Positions 26,442 through 35,800 of a stretch of DNA of 64,000 nucleotides are shown one piece after another; the stretch's first letter is position 1; each line of letters begins with the position of its first letter. The notes under the pieces were generated by a model. It was not told the DNA's origin, searched no databases, and was given only the letters and a program-made list of their open reading frames with translations. Both the position numbers and the translations under genes were made by a program. Origin of the DNA: Mucilaginibacter terrenus (GTDB lineage Bacteria > Bacteroidota > Bacteroidia > Sphingobacteriales > Sphingobacteriaceae); NCBI RefSeq assembly GCF_003432065.1, contig NZ_QWDE01000001.1, positions 2,046,001 to 2,110,000 of the forward strand, read 5' to 3'.

Positions 26442-27682
26442 TGAAAAAAGTTGTAATATCAAATATTTACAGTCCACAAAATATCGGCGATAGGGCTATT
26501 ATAGAGGGGGTAATTAAGTTTTTAAACAAGAGCTATCCCGATGCAGAAATTGTTTGTCAATCCAAATATTACCATGAGTTCCCCAAATTTACTAATTGGA
26601 GGGGCGGCAGGGAACTTATACATGTTCCAACCAGATCCAACGCACTCACAGCCCTGATAACTCCGATATGGGATTATCTTAAATTTTTTGTACTACTTGG
26701 CATTTACAAGATCAATAAAAAGTTTTTGCTGAGCTTATTATCTGATAAAAACCCTTTTAAAATAGTGGCCGGCGCAGAACTTGTGGCTGCCGCCGGGGGC
26801 AATTATCTATTTTCCGGTAATAAGGCGTTTATAAGCAGAACAATGCTTGTTCATATCTATAACATCTATCTTCCAAAGCTATTAGGAAAAAAGGTTGTGC
26901 TCTTCCCTCAAACTATAGGCCCGTTTTACCGCGAATATGAGAGGAAGCTTGTGTGCAAGCTTTTGAACAGAACAGACTTAATCATGCTTCGGGATAAAGA
27001 GTCGTACAAGTACCTGCTTGAAAACGGTGTAAACGAATCTAGAATGAAAGTTATCCCGGATATAGCTTTTTATTTGTCGGACGAAACTTTCCGGCCTAAG
27101 CCGACCAAATTGATGAAGGTATTAATTACTGTTCTTGATTGGTCATGGGGAGTTGAACTTGCTGTTAAAGAAAAATATGCGAAAACAATTGAAAACTATA
27201 AAAGCAATTTTGTAAAAATTATAGACTACTTACAGCTAAACTTAGGCGTGGAGGTTATTATACTGCCCCATGTAACTGTATCAGACAGTAATGACTATAT
27301 TATATCCAAGGAAATAGCATCTCGGTGCGCATCTCCTGTAGAGGTTGTCCTTAAAACTGAGTTGACAATTAAAGAGATTATAGAGTACTACAAAAACTTT
27401 GATTTGATTATTGGTTCACGCATGCATTCTTGCATACTTGGTGTAAGCCAGGGAATTCCTACCATTGGTGTTTCCTATCAACCAAAAACTATTGGGACGT
27501 TCAATTTACTAGGGCTTCCAGACTTTGTTGTAAATGGCAACAGCTTTCATTATGACGAATTGCAGGTTTTAGTAGATCGAATAAACAACAACTACGAAGA
27601 AACAGTGGATTTGTTTATAAAAACAAGTACAAATACCTATAACAAAATTGACGCTGTTGTAGATGATTACATATTAGTTTAA
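26441..27682 (+). CDS. Polysaccharide pyruvyl transferase family protein
   Basis: The 413-residue protein matches the CsaB/WcaK/PssM-type family. The N-terminus SNIYSPQNIGDRAIIEG (~5-21) and the middle LFPQTIGPFYREYERKL (~160-178) lead to the C-terminal SRMHSCILGVSQGIPTIGVSYQPKTIG (~326-352). Members transfer pyruvate from PEP to form a ketal on a sugar, adding negative charge. Some relatives act as plain glycosyltransferase-like proteins, so the substrate is uncertain. It starts within the stop of the previous gene. Confidence 0.85.
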   Translation: MKKVVISNIYSPQNIGDRAIIEGVIKFLNKSYPDAEIVCQSKYYHEFPKFTNWRGGRELIHVPTRSNALTALITPIWDYLKFFVLLGIYKINKKFLLSLLSDKNPFKIVAGAELVAAAGGNYLFSGNKAFISRTMLVHIYNIYLPKLLGKKVVLFPQTIGPFYREYERKLVCKLLNRTDLIMLRDKESYKYLLENGVNESRMKVIPDIAFYLSDETFRPKPTKLMKVLITVLDWSWGVELAVKEKYAKTIENYKSNFVKIIDYLQLNLGVEVIILPHVTVSDSNDYIISKEIASRCASPVEVVLKTELTIKEIIEYYKNFDLIIGSRMHSCILGVSQGIPTIGVSYQPKTIGTFNLLGLPDFVVNGNSFHYDELQVLVDRINNNYEETVDLFIKTSTNTYNKIDAVVDDYILV

Positions 27683-27740
27683 ATAGATTTATTTCAAATT
27701 TGTGAAGAGAGGTTTGATTTATGCCTTATCTAAATAGTTA

Positions 27741-28913
27741 ATGAAAGTATTATTAATCCACACCCACTATTTACAAAAAGGAGGTGAAGATTTAGTTGTT
27801 GAACAAGAGTTTAACATGCTGAAAAACACGTGCACTGTTGAGCGTCTGATTTTTAAGAATAAGCCGGGTCTGTTAGGTGCAATTCAATTCTTATTATCTA
27901 TCTACAACCCTTTTTCGCTTTCAACAGTAAAAAAAAAAATAAAGGAATTTAAACCGGATATAGTTCATCTTCATAACTTTCACTATGCATTGGGCCCTGC
28001 TGTTATTAATACTATTAAAAGATTAGGGGTGCCATTAGTTTATACTATTCACAATTATCGTATATTATGCCCGTCAACCTATTTACTCCATAACAATAAA
28101 CTATTTACAGAAAGTTTAAAAGGTGGTTTTCCTTGGGCAGCAGTAAAGTATAAAGTTTACCGCAACTCATATATACAAACGTTTTGGACTGCTTTCACAT
28201 ATTATGTTCACAATGTAGCAGGCACGTGGAAAAAAATAGATAAGGTAATAGTACTTACAGATTTTGTAAAATCCCTATATTCCAACTCTAAGGTTAATAT
28301 TGACAACGAAAAATTAATTGTAAAGCCAAACTTTTTAAGAGAGCCCGAAGCCCATTTAGAAGTCCGGAGCGAAAGTTTTTTATTCATCGGCAGACTGTCA
28401 GATGAGAAAGGAGTTAACTTGCTTCTAGAAACTTTTGCCAAAACAAACCTTGAATTGAAGATTGCCGGGGACGGACCTCTGAAGTCGAAAGTACTTGACT
28501 ATTGTAATAAACATACAAACATTACCTATCTGGGAGTTTTAAATTCCAAGGATGTGTTAAAGGAAATGACAACTTGTTCTGCGTTATTATTTCCTTCAAT
28601 ATGGTTTGAAGGGATGCCCATGACACTGCTTGAGGCCTTTGCAACAGGTACTGTTCCTATTGTGAGTAAACTAGGATCAATGGAGTCAATGATCACCGCA
28701 CACCAAAACGGCTTGTTTTTCGATGCTAATAACAGCGACTCACTATTAACCCAATTAGTTTATTGGCAATCACTAAGTTTAGAGGGCAAAAATATGATGC
28801 GAAATAAAGCGCGCGCCACGTTTGATGATTATTACACCGAAGAAAAAAACACACGTTTTTTGCAAGACATTTATAATAAACTTTTAATTAAAAATGCAAA
28901 AAAGATATTATAA
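27741..28913 (+). CDS. Glycosyltransferase family 4
   Basis: The 390-residue GT-B enzyme has the N-terminal HTHYLQKGGEDLVVEQE motif and IVHLHNFHYALGPAVI typical of this GT4 group. The donor domain carries LFIGRLSDEKGVNLLLETFA (~213-232), IAGDGPLKSKVLDYC and FPSIWFEGMPMTLLEAFATGTVPIVSKLGSM (~288-318), containing the EX7E motif (E..LEAFATG). It is a cytoplasmic sugar transfer enzyme. The stop overlaps the start of the following beta-helix gene by 20 bases. Confidence 0.92.
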   Translation: MKVLLIHTHYLQKGGEDLVVEQEFNMLKNTCTVERLIFKNKPGLLGAIQFLLSIYNPFSLSTVKKKIKEFKPDIVHLHNFHYALGPAVINTIKRLGVPLVYTIHNYRILCPSTYLLHNNKLFTESLKGGFPWAAVKYKVYRNSYIQTFWTAFTYYVHNVAGTWKKIDKVIVLTDFVKSLYSNSKVNIDNEKLIVKPNFLREPEAHLEVRSESFLFIGRLSDEKGVNLLLETFAKTNLELKIAGDGPLKSKVLDYCNKHTNITYLGVLNSKDVLKEMTTCSALLFPSIWFEGMPMTLLEAFATGTVPIVSKLGSMESMITAHQNGLFFDANNSDSLLTQLVYWQSLSLEGKNMMRNKARATFDDYYTEEKNTRFLQDIYNKLLIKNAKKIL

Positions 28914-30726
28914 ATACGTGTACAATTTGGTGAGTTTTATGGGTAAGTTTCACCCACTTTACATCACGATTTTTACTTTACTTGTATTTTCTTCTTTTCA
29001 AAACCCCAAGGAATTTTACATTTTTGTTTCTCCTAAAGGTAGCGACCTAAATAGCGGAAGTATCACCTCCCCTTTCCGCACTATTCACAAAGCTAAGGAA
29101 GTAGTAAGAACACTAAGGTCGAAAGCATCGTACAGCAAAATAACGATTTATTTAAGAGAAGGTGTATATCAAATCGATAAGCCCATAATATTTTCTGATG
29201 CTGACGGAGGCACTGATGTTTGTGCCATAGTTTATGCTGCGTACAAGAATGAAAACGTTATTATATCCGGAGGTAAGCAAATAACCTCGAAGTGGATTAA
29301 AATTGACAACACGCGTAACATCTGGAAAGTAACGCTACCACCGTCAACACCCAATGTAAATCAACTTTTCGCAAACGGCCGACGAGTAGATCAAAGTTCC
29401 TCGCCCATGCTTTTTACTGCAGGTCCAATTGATCAATACAAAAATATTATCAATATTACAGTACGTAATAATTTCGGAGAGTCCCAGAATTTAAAAACAA
29501 AAGATTTACTGCCATTTTGCAGCTTTGCTTATCAGTCAAACGATTTAGATTACTTAAATAAAAGCGATATTAATAATATTGAAGTAATATTATATCAGAG
29601 TTGGGATTGTTCATGGCATACGGTTTCCAATATCGATAAAGCAACAAGGTCCGTCTATTTGAAATCTCCTGCTCATTTCCCGGTAGGATTATTTTCGAAT
29701 ATCAACAGATATTACGTCAAGAATTCATCGAAGGATTTGAAGATTGATAACTGGTGTTATGACAAAATTAATAAGCTGCTATTATTTAGATCATCGAACA
29801 AGCAAAATCCAAATGCTATTTCTTTCACCTACCCAACGGTTGACGAATTAATTGTAATTGCCAGTGACAAAGGCGATGCAGAAAAAGTGAAGAATTTATC
29901 GTTTTACAACTTAAACTTCATGTATACAATGTCGCCCCGAGGCTTCAATATAGATAGCGGCTTTGTTAGGAATTCATCTAAATCTAGTAGGTTAGCGTTG
30001 GATCTCAAATCTGGTTACACAGGCAACCAGGCCGCTTATAATTGCGGTCAGGCAATAAAAATTATCAACTCAAAAGGCATTCAATTCAGTAACTGCAGCT
30101 TTGCACATCTGGGCGCTTATGCCATAAATGCTGACAAGTATAGCGACACCATCAATATTAAAAACTCAGCTTTTTACGATTTAGGCGGCGGGGGCATAGT
30201 TTTAGGTTACTACCAAACAGGAGCTGTTGGTCAGGGTATACCGCCGTCAAGTACAGGTAACACAATAGAGTACTGCCAGGTACATGATATTGGTAAAATA
30301 CATCCTTCGTCAGTAGGAATTGGCATCATGAATGTAAATAACTCAAAAATTTCAAATAACGAAATCTATAATGGCGGTTATTCCGGAATAAGTAGTGGTT
30401 GGGTATGGGGTTTCGGAAAAAGTTACACGTATGCAAATAAAATTGTTCATAATAAAATTCATGATGTTATGAGGGTACTCGCAGATGGTGGTGGAATTTA
30501 TACACTTGGTAAACAAACAAGCACCGTTATCAAAGGGAACAAAATTTATAATATCAGAAGATCGAAGTTTGCTGTCGGCAGTTTTAATAATGGCGTTTTT
30601 TTTGACGAAGGCTCTTCTGATATAATGGTGGATAGCAACATTATCTTCAATATACAAAATCAAAAAATGAGGTTTAACAAAACAGACTCAACTAAATTGC
30701 TGTGGCAACGTGACAGTTTTAAATAA
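28894..30726 (+). CDS. Large right-handed parallel beta-helix protein
   Basis: This 610-residue protein has a hydrophobic leader (residues ~17-35, ending at FSSFQNP), then FYIFVSPKGSDLNSGSITSPFRTIHKAKEVVR, the standard opening of DUF1565/pectate-lyase-like beta-helix proteins. Asn/Gly-rich rungs follow (NCSFAHLGAYAINADKY, NNEIYNGGYSGISSGW, NKIHDVMRVLADGGGIYTLGK). An alternative start is ATG 28939. Exported beta-helix proteins in polysaccharide loci often cut, epimerise or bind the polymer. This one could be a lyase/depolymerase for it. Active-site residues are not assignable by eye. Confidence 0.82.
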   Translation: MQKRYYKYVYNLVSFMGKFHPLYITIFTLLVFSSFQNPKEFYIFVSPKGSDLNSGSITSPFRTIHKAKEVVRTLRSKASYSKITIYLREGVYQIDKPIIFSDADGGTDVCAIVYAAYKNENVIISGGKQITSKWIKIDNTRNIWKVTLPPSTPNVNQLFANGRRVDQSSSPMLFTAGPIDQYKNIINITVRNNFGESQNLKTKDLLPFCSFAYQSNDLDYLNKSDINNIEVILYQSWDCSWHTVSNIDKATRSVYLKSPAHFPVGLFSNINRYYVKNSSKDLKIDNWCYDKINKLLLFRSSNKQNPNAISFTYPTVDELIVIASDKGDAEKVKNLSFYNLNFMYTMSPRGFNIDSGFVRNSSKSSRLALDLKSGYTGNQAAYNCGQAIKIINSKGIQFSNCSFAHLGAYAINADKYSDTINIKNSAFYDLGGGGIVLGYYQTGAVGQGIPPSSTGNTIEYCQVHDIGKIHPSSVGIGIMNVNNSKISNNEIYNGGYSGISSGWVWGFGKSYTYANKIVHNKIHDVMRVLADGGGIYTLGKQTSTVIKGNKIYNIRRSKFAVGSFNNGVFFDEGSSDIMVDSNIIFNIQNQKMRFNKTDSTKLLWQRDSFK

Positions 30727-30865
30727 CTTTAAATAAACCAACAAATACAATCTACCTATTGCTCAATCAATGGAATTAAGTTAATATGTGCTATACTATA
30801 TAAATTACATTTTTTTTATAAAACGAGTAAAAAAAATGATAACTTTATTGCACACATTTACCCTT

Positions 30866-31615
30866 ATGCAAAAAGTTGATATTTTTGGTGTGAAATACTC
30901 AGTTACTAACTATGAAGACGCATCAACTCACATAATCGCTAAGGCAAAAGCAAACCAGTCATTTGGAGTGTCAGCGTTGGCGGTTCACGGCCTTATAGAA
31001 TGCTATAACAATCCAGAATTAAGAGATAAAGTTAACAAACTGGAGTTAATTGTTCCTGATGGTCAACCAGTAAAATGGGCGATGAATAGTTTTCATAAAG
31101 CTCAATTATCAGACAGGGTTTATGGACCTACTTTAACGTTAGAGGTGTTAAAGAAAGCTAATAAAGAACAACTTTCAGTTTATCTTTATGGAAGCAAACA
31201 AACTACCTTAGATGCATTTGAGAAAAACATAAATACTTGGTTTCCCAATATAAAAATAGCAGGAATTCATCCAGACCGGTTTAGGAATGCTACTTCCGAA
31301 GAAGATTTACAAGATATAGAGAAAATTAATAAATCAGGTGCAAATATTGTTTTAGTAGGAAGAGGCTGCCCCAGACAAGAGATTTGGGTGTCAGAGCACC
31401 TGGGCAAAGTAAACGCTGCAATGATGGCAGTTGGTGCAGCCTTTGATTTTCATGCAGGCACATTAAAACAAGCTCCATCTTGGATGCAAGACAACGGACT
31501 TGAATGGCTATTTCGTCTGATAAGTGAACCACAACGGCTTTGGAAACGCTATTTATTTACAAACTCGAAATTTGTAGCGCTTTTCTTAGGAAAAAAATTA
31601 AATATAATTAACTAA
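30866..31615 (+). CDS. WecG/TagA/CpsF family glycosyltransferase (copy 2)
   Basis: I place the start at ATG 30866 (249 residues), since the family normally begins just before the [10 protein letters not shown] strand; in-frame starts at 30788 (GTG) and 30836 (ATG) would add a non-conserved leader. Visible are [15 protein letters not shown] (catalytic-region Asp), [29 protein letters not shown] and [30 protein letters not shown], all GT26 hallmarks. It lies 11 bp before the epimerase gene. It differs strongly from the copy at 13964-14731. Confidence 0.9.
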   Translation: MQKVDIFGVKYSVTNYEDASTHIIAKAKANQSFGVSALAVHGLIECYNNPELRDKVNKLELIVPDGQPVKWAMNSFHKAQLSDRVYGPTLTLEVLKKANKEQLSVYLYGSKQTTLDAFEKNINTWFPNIKIAGIHPDRFRNATSEEDLQDIEKINKSGANIVLVGRGCPRQEIWVSEHLGKVNAAMMAVGAAFDFHAGTLKQAPSWMQDNGLEWLFRLISEPQRLWKRYLFTNSKFVALFLGKKLNIIN

Positions 31616-31626
31616 ATACAAGTAAT

Positions 31627-32694
31627 ATGAACATTGTATTAATTACAGGCTCTGCTGGCTTAATAGGAAGTGAGTCGGTCTCATTTTTTGCTGACAAATT
31701 TGATTTGGTAGTCGGGATAGACAATAACTTACGTCAATATTTTTTTGGTGCTGAAAGTAGTACGGAATGGAATAGAAGCCGCTTAGCAGACACGCACTCA
31801 AATTATAGACATTACAGTGCAGATATTAGGAACATCGATGAATTAAGCCCAATTTTCGAGGAGTATAAATCAGATATTAAGTTAGTAGTACATACAGCTG
31901 CTCAGCCTAGTCACGACTGGGCTGCTAGAGAGCCATTTACAGATTTTTCAGTAAATGCTAATGGGACATTGAATATGCTAGAACTTACTAGGCAAAATTG
32001 CCCTGAAGCCGTGTTCATATTTACATCGACAAACAAAGTTTACGGCGACAATCCTAACTACTTACCTTTAATAGAAACGGAAACTCGCTGGGAAATTGCA
32101 GAAGATCATATATATTACAAGAATGGAATTGACGAAAACTTAAGTATTGATCATACAAAACACTCACTTTTTGGTGCTTCTAAAGTAGCCGCAGACGTAT
32201 TGGTTCAAGAATATGGCAGGTATTTTGGTATGAAAACTGGAGTTTTCAGAGGAGGATGTTTAACTGGTCCAAATCATTCGGGAGCACAATTGCACGGTTT
32301 TTTGTCTTATTTAATGAAGTGCGCTATCACTGGTAATCATTACACTATTTTTGGCTACAAAGGTAAACAGGTTAGGGATAACATTCATAGCTTTGATTTG
32401 GTTAACATGTTTTGGCACTTCTATCAAAATCCTAGAGCTGGTGAAGTTTACAATGCTGGTGGTGGAAGGTACGCGAACTGTTCTATGCTGGAAGCAATAA
32501 AAATTTGCGAGGAAATTTCTGGTAATAAAATGGACTACAGCTACTCTGAAACAAATAGAATAGGAGATCATATTTGGTACGTTAGTGATTTATCTAAGTT
32601 TATTAATCACTACCCTTCGTGGTACTGGACCTACGATTTAACAGCTACGCTTGCCCAAATTCATGATAGCATGTTATTAAGAATGGCACATTAA
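31627..32694 (+). CDS. NAD-dependent sugar epimerase/dehydratase (CDP-paratose 2-epimerase-like), copy 1
   Basis: The 355-residue short-chain (extended SDR) enzyme has a Rossmann motif [10 protein letters not shown] (~7-16), [21 protein letters not shown], and [12 protein letters not shown] before the catalytic region. The usual YxxxK is not obvious in the standard form; the segment [20 protein letters not shown] occupies that place. [13 protein letters not shown] and [16 protein letters not shown] follow. The closest recognisable group is the CDP-paratose/tyvelose 2-epimerase-like proteins, but the real substrate is uncertain because no CDP-sugar synthesis genes are visible. A close paralogue lies at 61413-62477. 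Confidence 0.78.
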   Translation: MNIVLITGSAGLIGSESVSFFADKFDLVVGIDNNLRQYFFGAESSTEWNRSRLADTHSNYRHYSADIRNIDELSPIFEEYKSDIKLVVHTAAQPSHDWAAREPFTDFSVNANGTLNMLELTRQNCPEAVFIFTSTNKVYGDNPNYLPLIETETRWEIAEDHIYYKNGIDENLSIDHTKHSLFGASKVAADVLVQEYGRYFGMKTGVFRGGCLTGPNHSGAQLHGFLSYLMKCAITGNHYTIFGYKGKQVRDNIHSFDLVNMFWHFYQNPRAGEVYNAGGGRYANCSMLEAIKICEEISGNKMDYSYSETNRIGDHIWYVSDLSKFINHYPSWYWTYDLTATLAQIHDSMLLRMAH

Positions 32695-32770
32695 CTGTTC
32701 AATATTATAAATGGCAACTTCGAAATAGTTTAATTAACTCAACTCCTACAATTATAACACTTGTTCTAAC

Positions 32771-33889
32771 ATGTCAAAAAAAATCGCCCTAGTTACTGGC
32801 ATCACCGGACAGGATGGTGCTTATTTAGCTGATCTATTATTATCTAAAGGCTATGAGGTACATGGCATAAAACGCCGTAGTTCCCTATTTAATACGGATA
32901 GGATAGATCATATCTATCACGATCCGCATGATGAAGATCAACGGTTTGTTCTACATTACGGCGATCTTTCTGATTCAACAAATCTTATACGTATCATACA
33001 ACAGGTACAGCCTGATGAAATTTACAATCTCGGTGCAATGTCTCACGTTAAAGTTAGCTTTGACACACCTGAGTATACCGCTAATGCAGATGGAATTGGC
33101 ACGTTACGAATATTAGAGGCTGTACGTTTGCTTAATTTAACTAAGAAGACTAAAATATATCAAGCTTCTACCTCTGAACTTTACGGCTTGGTGCAGGCTG
33201 TTCCACAGTCTGAAACTACACCATTTTACCCACGTTCACCTTACGCAGTAGCTAAGCTTTATGCGTATTGGATAACTGTCAATTATCGGGAAGCATATAA
33301 TATGTTCGCCTGCAATGGAATTTTGTTTAATCACGAAAGCCCTTTGCGAGGTGAAACCTTTGTTACCAGGAAAATTACCCGTGCAGTTGCTAAGATAGCC
33401 ATGAAGCTGCAGGATAAATTATACTTGGGTAACTTAGATGCGCAACGAGATTGGGGGCATGCAAAAGATTACGTTGAAGCTATGTATCTTATCTTGCAGC
33501 AAGATATCGCGGAAGATTTTGTGATCGCAACTGGCGTTACCACAACAGTACGCGAGTTTGTACGCCTTGCATTTGCGGAAGTAGGCATTGAAGTTGAATT
33601 TAAAGGCACAGGTGAAAACGAAAAAGGGTATGTAGTCAAATGTTCTAAGCCTGAATTTCAACTACAGGCAGGCGCTGAAGTAGTCTCTGTTGACTCAAAA
33701 TACTTCAGACCAACAGAAGTGGAATTATTAATAGGAGATCCGACCAAATCAAATGAAAAATTGGGCTGGAAACCTAAATATGATTTGCAAGCTTTGGTAA
33801 AAGAAATGGTTGCTGCAGACGTAGAGTTATTCCAGAGAGAGAAATTATTAAAGGATTCAGGATACCAGATAAAAAATCAATTCGAATAA
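32771..33889 (+). CDS. gmd: GDP-mannose 4,6-dehydratase
   Basis: The 372-residue enzyme converts GDP-mannose to GDP-4-keto-6-deoxymannose, the precursor of fucose, rhamnose and related deoxyhexoses. Signature blocks are [15 protein letters not shown] (~9-23), [32 protein letters not shown], the catalytic [10 protein letters not shown] with [15 protein letters not shown] (YxxxK), [21 protein letters not shown] and [20 protein letters not shown]. Length and motifs are complete. Its usual partner, GDP-fucose synthase (fcl), is missing; only a 29-codon stub resembling its start follows at 33898. Confidence 0.97.
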   Translation: MSKKIALVTGITGQDGAYLADLLLSKGYEVHGIKRRSSLFNTDRIDHIYHDPHDEDQRFVLHYGDLSDSTNLIRIIQQVQPDEIYNLGAMSHVKVSFDTPEYTANADGIGTLRILEAVRLLNLTKKTKIYQASTSELYGLVQAVPQSETTPFYPRSPYAVAKLYAYWITVNYREAYNMFACNGILFNHESPLRGETFVTRKITRAVAKIAMKLQDKLYLGNLDAQRDWGHAKDYVEAMYLILQQDIAEDFVIATGVTTTVREFVRLAFAEVGIEVEFKGTGENEKGYVVKCSKPEFQLQAGAEVVSVDSKYFRPTEVELLIGDPTKSNEKLGWKPKYDLQALVKEMVAADVELFQREKLLKDSGYQIKNQFE

Positions 33890-33897
33890 TCCAGTAA

Positions 33898-33987
33898 ATG
33901 TCAAAGCTAGACGAAGCTTATGTTTATGGACATGATGAAATAGTGCGTTCCGCACTTATTAACTTAGGTGAAAGCGAATTAATATAA
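33898..33987 (+). pseudogene. Probable decayed 5' stub of a GDP-L-fucose synthase (fcl) gene
   Basis: A 29-codon frame begins 8 bp after gmd, where fcl is normally found. Its YVYGHDEIVRSAL resembles the Fcl N-terminus (the YxAGHRGMVGSAI Rossmann motif), keeping Gly-His, Val and Ser-Ala but with two of the three Rossmann glycines replaced (Glu, Arg). A stop then ends it, and nothing fcl-like follows before the next gene. The match is short, so this is an inference; a chance small ORF is possible. Confidence 0.45.
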
Positions 33988-34083
33988 AATGAACGCCAAT
34001 TTGTGTATTTAATATTAAGATATAGGTCTAAACCTTAGTATCAAATAGGACATTTTATTACTCAACACAGCTAGGTACTAAAC

Positions 34084-35496
34084 ATGGAGTTAAGATATAA
34101 ATATCGGTTTAATTTCTTCCGTTTTATCAACGAAGTCATTCTACTGACTATCAGTTTTGTGCTCTCATTTTACATATTAAACAGGGTTTATCATAGAGAT
34201 TTTATAATGATAAACATATGGATGCTGCCTTTGCTTGTTATTGGATGGTATTTTTCTTCACGTTCCACAAAATCTTCTGACGACTTTAATTCAAAATCAT
34301 ATACCGCAACTTTATACAAAATTGCCAACAGCATTTTTGTTCAGTTTTGCCTGGTCATTTTATTCTTTTTCACCTCACATCAAACTTATAATACTAAACG
34401 TTTTTTACTCTTTTATATTATATTGTTAGGTATACTGGTACCGCTGGAAAAACTTTTATATAAAAAGACTCTTTTATACTTACATAAAAAAGGTGTTAAT
34501 AGAAAACGAATACTCATAGTTGGAGGTGGAAGAACGGGTATGCAGTTTTCTGATATAATCACTAAAAACGATCATCTCGGTTATGAAATTATCGGATTTC
34601 TCGATGATGAGAAGAAAAGTCATCTTAACGGCCAGTACTTGGGTCCTACAAGTAAAATAGATGAGTACCTTGCTTCAGGAACCCCTGAGTTTGATGAAGT
34701 TGTAGTGGCTCTTCCGAATAGCGCGCACAATAAAATAAAACATATAGCTAGTGTAGTTGGAAGGAACACTATTAAATTACGGATAATACCAGCATACCAC
34801 GAGTTAATAAACTCGCAATATAATGTGAGTATATTTAACGGCTTTCCCATGATAACTCTAAGGCATGAGCCTTTAGACGAACTTCATTTAAGAGTAATCA
34901 AACGTCTTTTCGATATTGTATTTAGTTTTTTAGTATTGATCCTGGTATGCTCTTGGTTGTTCCCGTTAATAGCCTTGGCAATTAAACTTACTTCTAAGGG
35001 TCCAATATTTTTTGTTCAGGAGCGTTGGGGAAAGAAAAACAGAAAAATTAAATGCTACAAGTTTCGTTCAATGTATGTGCGCTCCAGAGATGTTGACGAG
35101 GTTAGTGGAAAATATCAGCAGGCCAAAAAAAATGATCCTCGGATAACCAAAATAGGTGGATTTTTAAGGAAGTCAAACCTGGATGAATTTCCACAATTTT
35201 TCAATGTTTTTTTTGGTGACATGTCTGTAGTTGGTCCTCGCCCGCACCCCACCCCCTTGAACCTGGAATCAAAGGAACTAATAGACAATTATCTTGTTCG
35301 TCATTTGGTAAAACCGGGTATTACCGGATGGGCACAAGTAAATGGTTTTAGGGGGGAAACAAGCGATCCATCTTTAATGAAGGCACGTGTAAACTATGAC
35401 ATTTGGTACATTGAAAATTGGAGTTTACTGCTGGACTTAAAAATCATCTTTTTAACTTTTTGGAAAACCATCGTTGGTGATAAAAACGCATTTTGA
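34084..35496 (+). CDS. Undecaprenyl-phosphate sugar phosphotransferase (WcaJ-type PGT), copy 1
   Basis: The 470-residue membrane enzyme starts repeat-unit synthesis by moving a sugar-1-phosphate onto undecaprenyl phosphate. Four N-terminal helices (~10-120) are followed by a Rossmann-like CoA-binding-type domain (LIVGGGRTGMQFSD, IIGFLDDEKK, VVVALP). The C-terminal bacterial sugar transferase domain begins with a re-entrant helix (~280-300). It contains CYKFRSMY, LRKSNLDEFPQFFNVFFGDMSVVGPRPHP with the catalytic Asp-Glu, and KPGITGWAQVNGFRGET. It is a full-length polyisoprenyl PGT, probably glucose-type. Confidence 0.92.
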   Translation: MELRYKYRFNFFRFINEVILLTISFVLSFYILNRVYHRDFIMINIWMLPLLVIGWYFSSRSTKSSDDFNSKSYTATLYKIANSIFVQFCLVILFFFTSHQTYNTKRFLLFYIILLGILVPLEKLLYKKTLLYLHKKGVNRKRILIVGGGRTGMQFSDIITKNDHLGYEIIGFLDDEKKSHLNGQYLGPTSKIDEYLASGTPEFDEVVVALPNSAHNKIKHIASVVGRNTIKLRIIPAYHELINSQYNVSIFNGFPMITLRHEPLDELHLRVIKRLFDIVFSFLVLILVCSWLFPLIALAIKLTSKGPIFFVQERWGKKNRKIKCYKFRSMYVRSRDVDEVSGKYQQAKKNDPRITKIGGFLRKSNLDEFPQFFNVFFGDMSVVGPRPHPTPLNLESKELIDNYLVRHLVKPGITGWAQVNGFRGETSDPSLMKARVNYDIWYIENWSLLLDLKIIFLTFWKTIVGDKNAF

Positions 35497-35800
35497 TTCG
35501 CTGTATTTAGTAACTCCACTCCAAATTATACTACGGTAAATCACATTATCGGTTATCTTAAATAAGACCGGATTGCTAAAAACACAAAAAAAGTATAATT
35601 TAGCGCAACGAAAGCCGATACATGCCTTTTCATTTAAGTGTTTAACAATCTTTAAGAATTACGTGTTGTAAGTTCTTAATAACATAGATTCGTTCCGCAA
35701 CTAACAAAATGGATGTATAACCAGCATCACCAATAGTAGTTCCGCTAATAATTAGGTGTATGTTGCTGTTTATAAAAAGATTTTAGTTAATTACGTCTAA
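35497..35800. other. Intergenic region between the two PGT genes, with a bulged hairpin
   Basis: This 304-bp AT-rich gap has no gene. At 35652-35679 TTAAGAATTAC and GTAAGTTCTTAA form a hairpin with one bulged base and a 5-base loop. It may be a weak terminator for the first PGT or an operator for the second. The gap suggests that the second PGT has its own promoter. Confidence 0.4.

Noticed and set aside
28208..28441. 77-codon minus-strand frame opposite the GT4 gene
   Set aside because: Ser/Phe-rich shadow of the coding strand.
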